Below are positions 63,509 to 64,000 of a stretch of DNA of 64,000 bases, in pieces. Position numbers and translations under genes: made by a program. This DNA comes from Prolixibacteraceae bacterium (GTDB lineage: Bacteria > Bacteroidota > Bacteroidia > Bacteroidales > Prolixibacteraceae). Within the stretch, counting starts at the first letter, position 1. Each line of letters opens with the position of its first letter. The stretch is from contig JANQII010000102.1 in NCBI GenBank assembly GCA_028282195.1, forward strand, positions 1-64,000. The letters run 5' to 3'. A model generated the notes under the pieces. It saw nothing but the letters and a program-made list of their open reading frames with translations, did not search any database and was not told the origin of the DNA.

Positions 63509-64000
63509 ATGGAATACATTAAAAATCGGTTTTATCAAAAGGCAAGCAAGTGCATTGCTGAATATCAAAAGCTCAAATCAGAGTATAGTGACAAAGTTCT
63601 GGCAGAAGTAACTGTTGGACAGGTAATGACAGGTATGAAAGGCGTTCCAAGCCTGATAACAGATACATCAAAGCTTGACCCAACTACAGGGATTCGTTTC
63701 CGTGGTTATTCAATTCCTGATTTAAGAGAAAAACTTCCGCGTTTAAATCCGGAAGGTGAACCACTTCCTGAAGGTCTTTTCTATTTAATGCTTATTGGTG
63801 AGATACCTGAAAGAGATGACGTTTTAAACATTAGCAAAGACTGGGCCACACGAGCACACGTTCCACAGCACGTGTTTGACGTAATCGACGCATTGCCTAA
63901 AAATTCAAAACCAATGACCCAGTTCAGTGCAGCAATTTTGAGTATGGCCACTGATTCGATTTTCCAAAAAGCTTATCGTGCAGGTGTTCATAAAAAACAT
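63509..64000 (+). CDS. Citrate synthase, mitochondrial type (5' part, runs off the window)
   Basis: The first 164 codons of a citrate synthase cut by the window end. The protein begins MEYIKNRFYQKASK. MTGMKGVPSLITDTSKLDPTTGIRFRGYSIPD is close to the eukaryotic mitochondrial class, not to the shorter GltA class; PEGLFYLMLIGEIP and FSAAILSMATDS follow the same pattern. It starts 37 bases after the type I isocitrate dehydrogenase, so it is the fourth gene of the TCA operon. The catalytic residues lie beyond the window. Confidence 0.92.
   Translation, partial: MEYIKNRFYQKASKCIAEYQKLKSEYSDKVLAEVTVGQVMTGMKGVPSLITDTSKLDPTTGIRFRGYSIPDLREKLPRLNPEGEPLPEGLFYLMLIGEIPERDDVLNISKDWATRAHVPQHVFDVIDALPKNSKPMTQFSAAILSMATDSIFQKAYRAGVHKKH

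Overview
The window is a low-GC chromosomal segment from a member of the Bacteroidota. The signs are promoters of the TTG / TAnnTTTG type ahead of many genes, little use of Shine-Dalgarno sites, Bacteroidota-restricted families (DUF3822, DUF4301, a large TPR protein paired with a TonB-receptor-like barrel) and a mitochondrial-type TCA gene set. A marine or sediment Bacteroidia (Marinilabiliales-like) host is plausible, but that finer placement is inference.

Layout. 1-2.7 kb (minus): guaA and a secreted DUF1080 protein. 2.7-7.8 kb (minus): sugar-nucleotide operon (UDP-glucuronate decarboxylase, rfbA, rfbC, rfbD, phosphoglucomutase). 8-11.5 kb (plus): rpsA with a long acidic/basic N-terminal extension, a STAS protein, RNase Z. 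11.7-15.3 kb: RecD-like helicase, a conserved membrane protein, DUF3822 and rsmD. 15.4-19.5 kb is accessory: an AAA ATPase with a small partner (possible defence pair), a RhuM-family protein, and dense repeats. 19.5-24.5 kb: radical SAM protein, DUF4301, TPR protein, ComA-like phosphosulfolactate synthase. 24.6-32.7 kb (plus): sulfite-reduction/siroheme operon (GluTR paralogue, DUF2061, precorrin-2 dehydrogenase, cysJ, cysI, hemD, an SDR protein, cobA), preceded by what looks like a complete cysteine-leader attenuator. 32.7-38.7 kb (minus): the heme operon hemA-hemC-hemB-hemL-hemE, meeting the siroheme operon tail to tail. 39-46 kb: secreted C1 peptidase, RNase Y, ZapA, a coiled-coil protein, M23 peptidase, fabD. 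46-50.4 kb is a second accessory zone: small lipoprotein, VapBC-like pair, an MNT antitoxin beside a frameshifted HEPN toxin gene, and a RAYT transposase surrounded by REP-like hairpins. 50.6-57.7 kb: TPR protein, outer-membrane barrel, gyrB. 57.9-64 kb: LOG protein, then aconitase, two unrelated isocitrate dehydrogenases and the start of citrate synthase.

How it fits together. The heme operon makes uroporphyrinogen III precursors. The siroheme operon carries the only visible hemD plus cobA and the precorrin-2 dehydrogenase, so siroheme for CysI is made beside CysJI. The leader before this operon encodes three Cys codons close together and ends in mutually exclusive hairpins, which would tie sulfite reduction to charged tRNA-Cys. 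The TCA block encodes consecutive steps from citrate to 2-oxoglutarate.

Most promising for follow-up: the Cys-leader attenuator, the tandem isocitrate dehydrogenases with a predicted cofactor switch, the ATPase/small-protein pair, and several families of dispersed repeats, one of which ends five bases before the cysI start codon.
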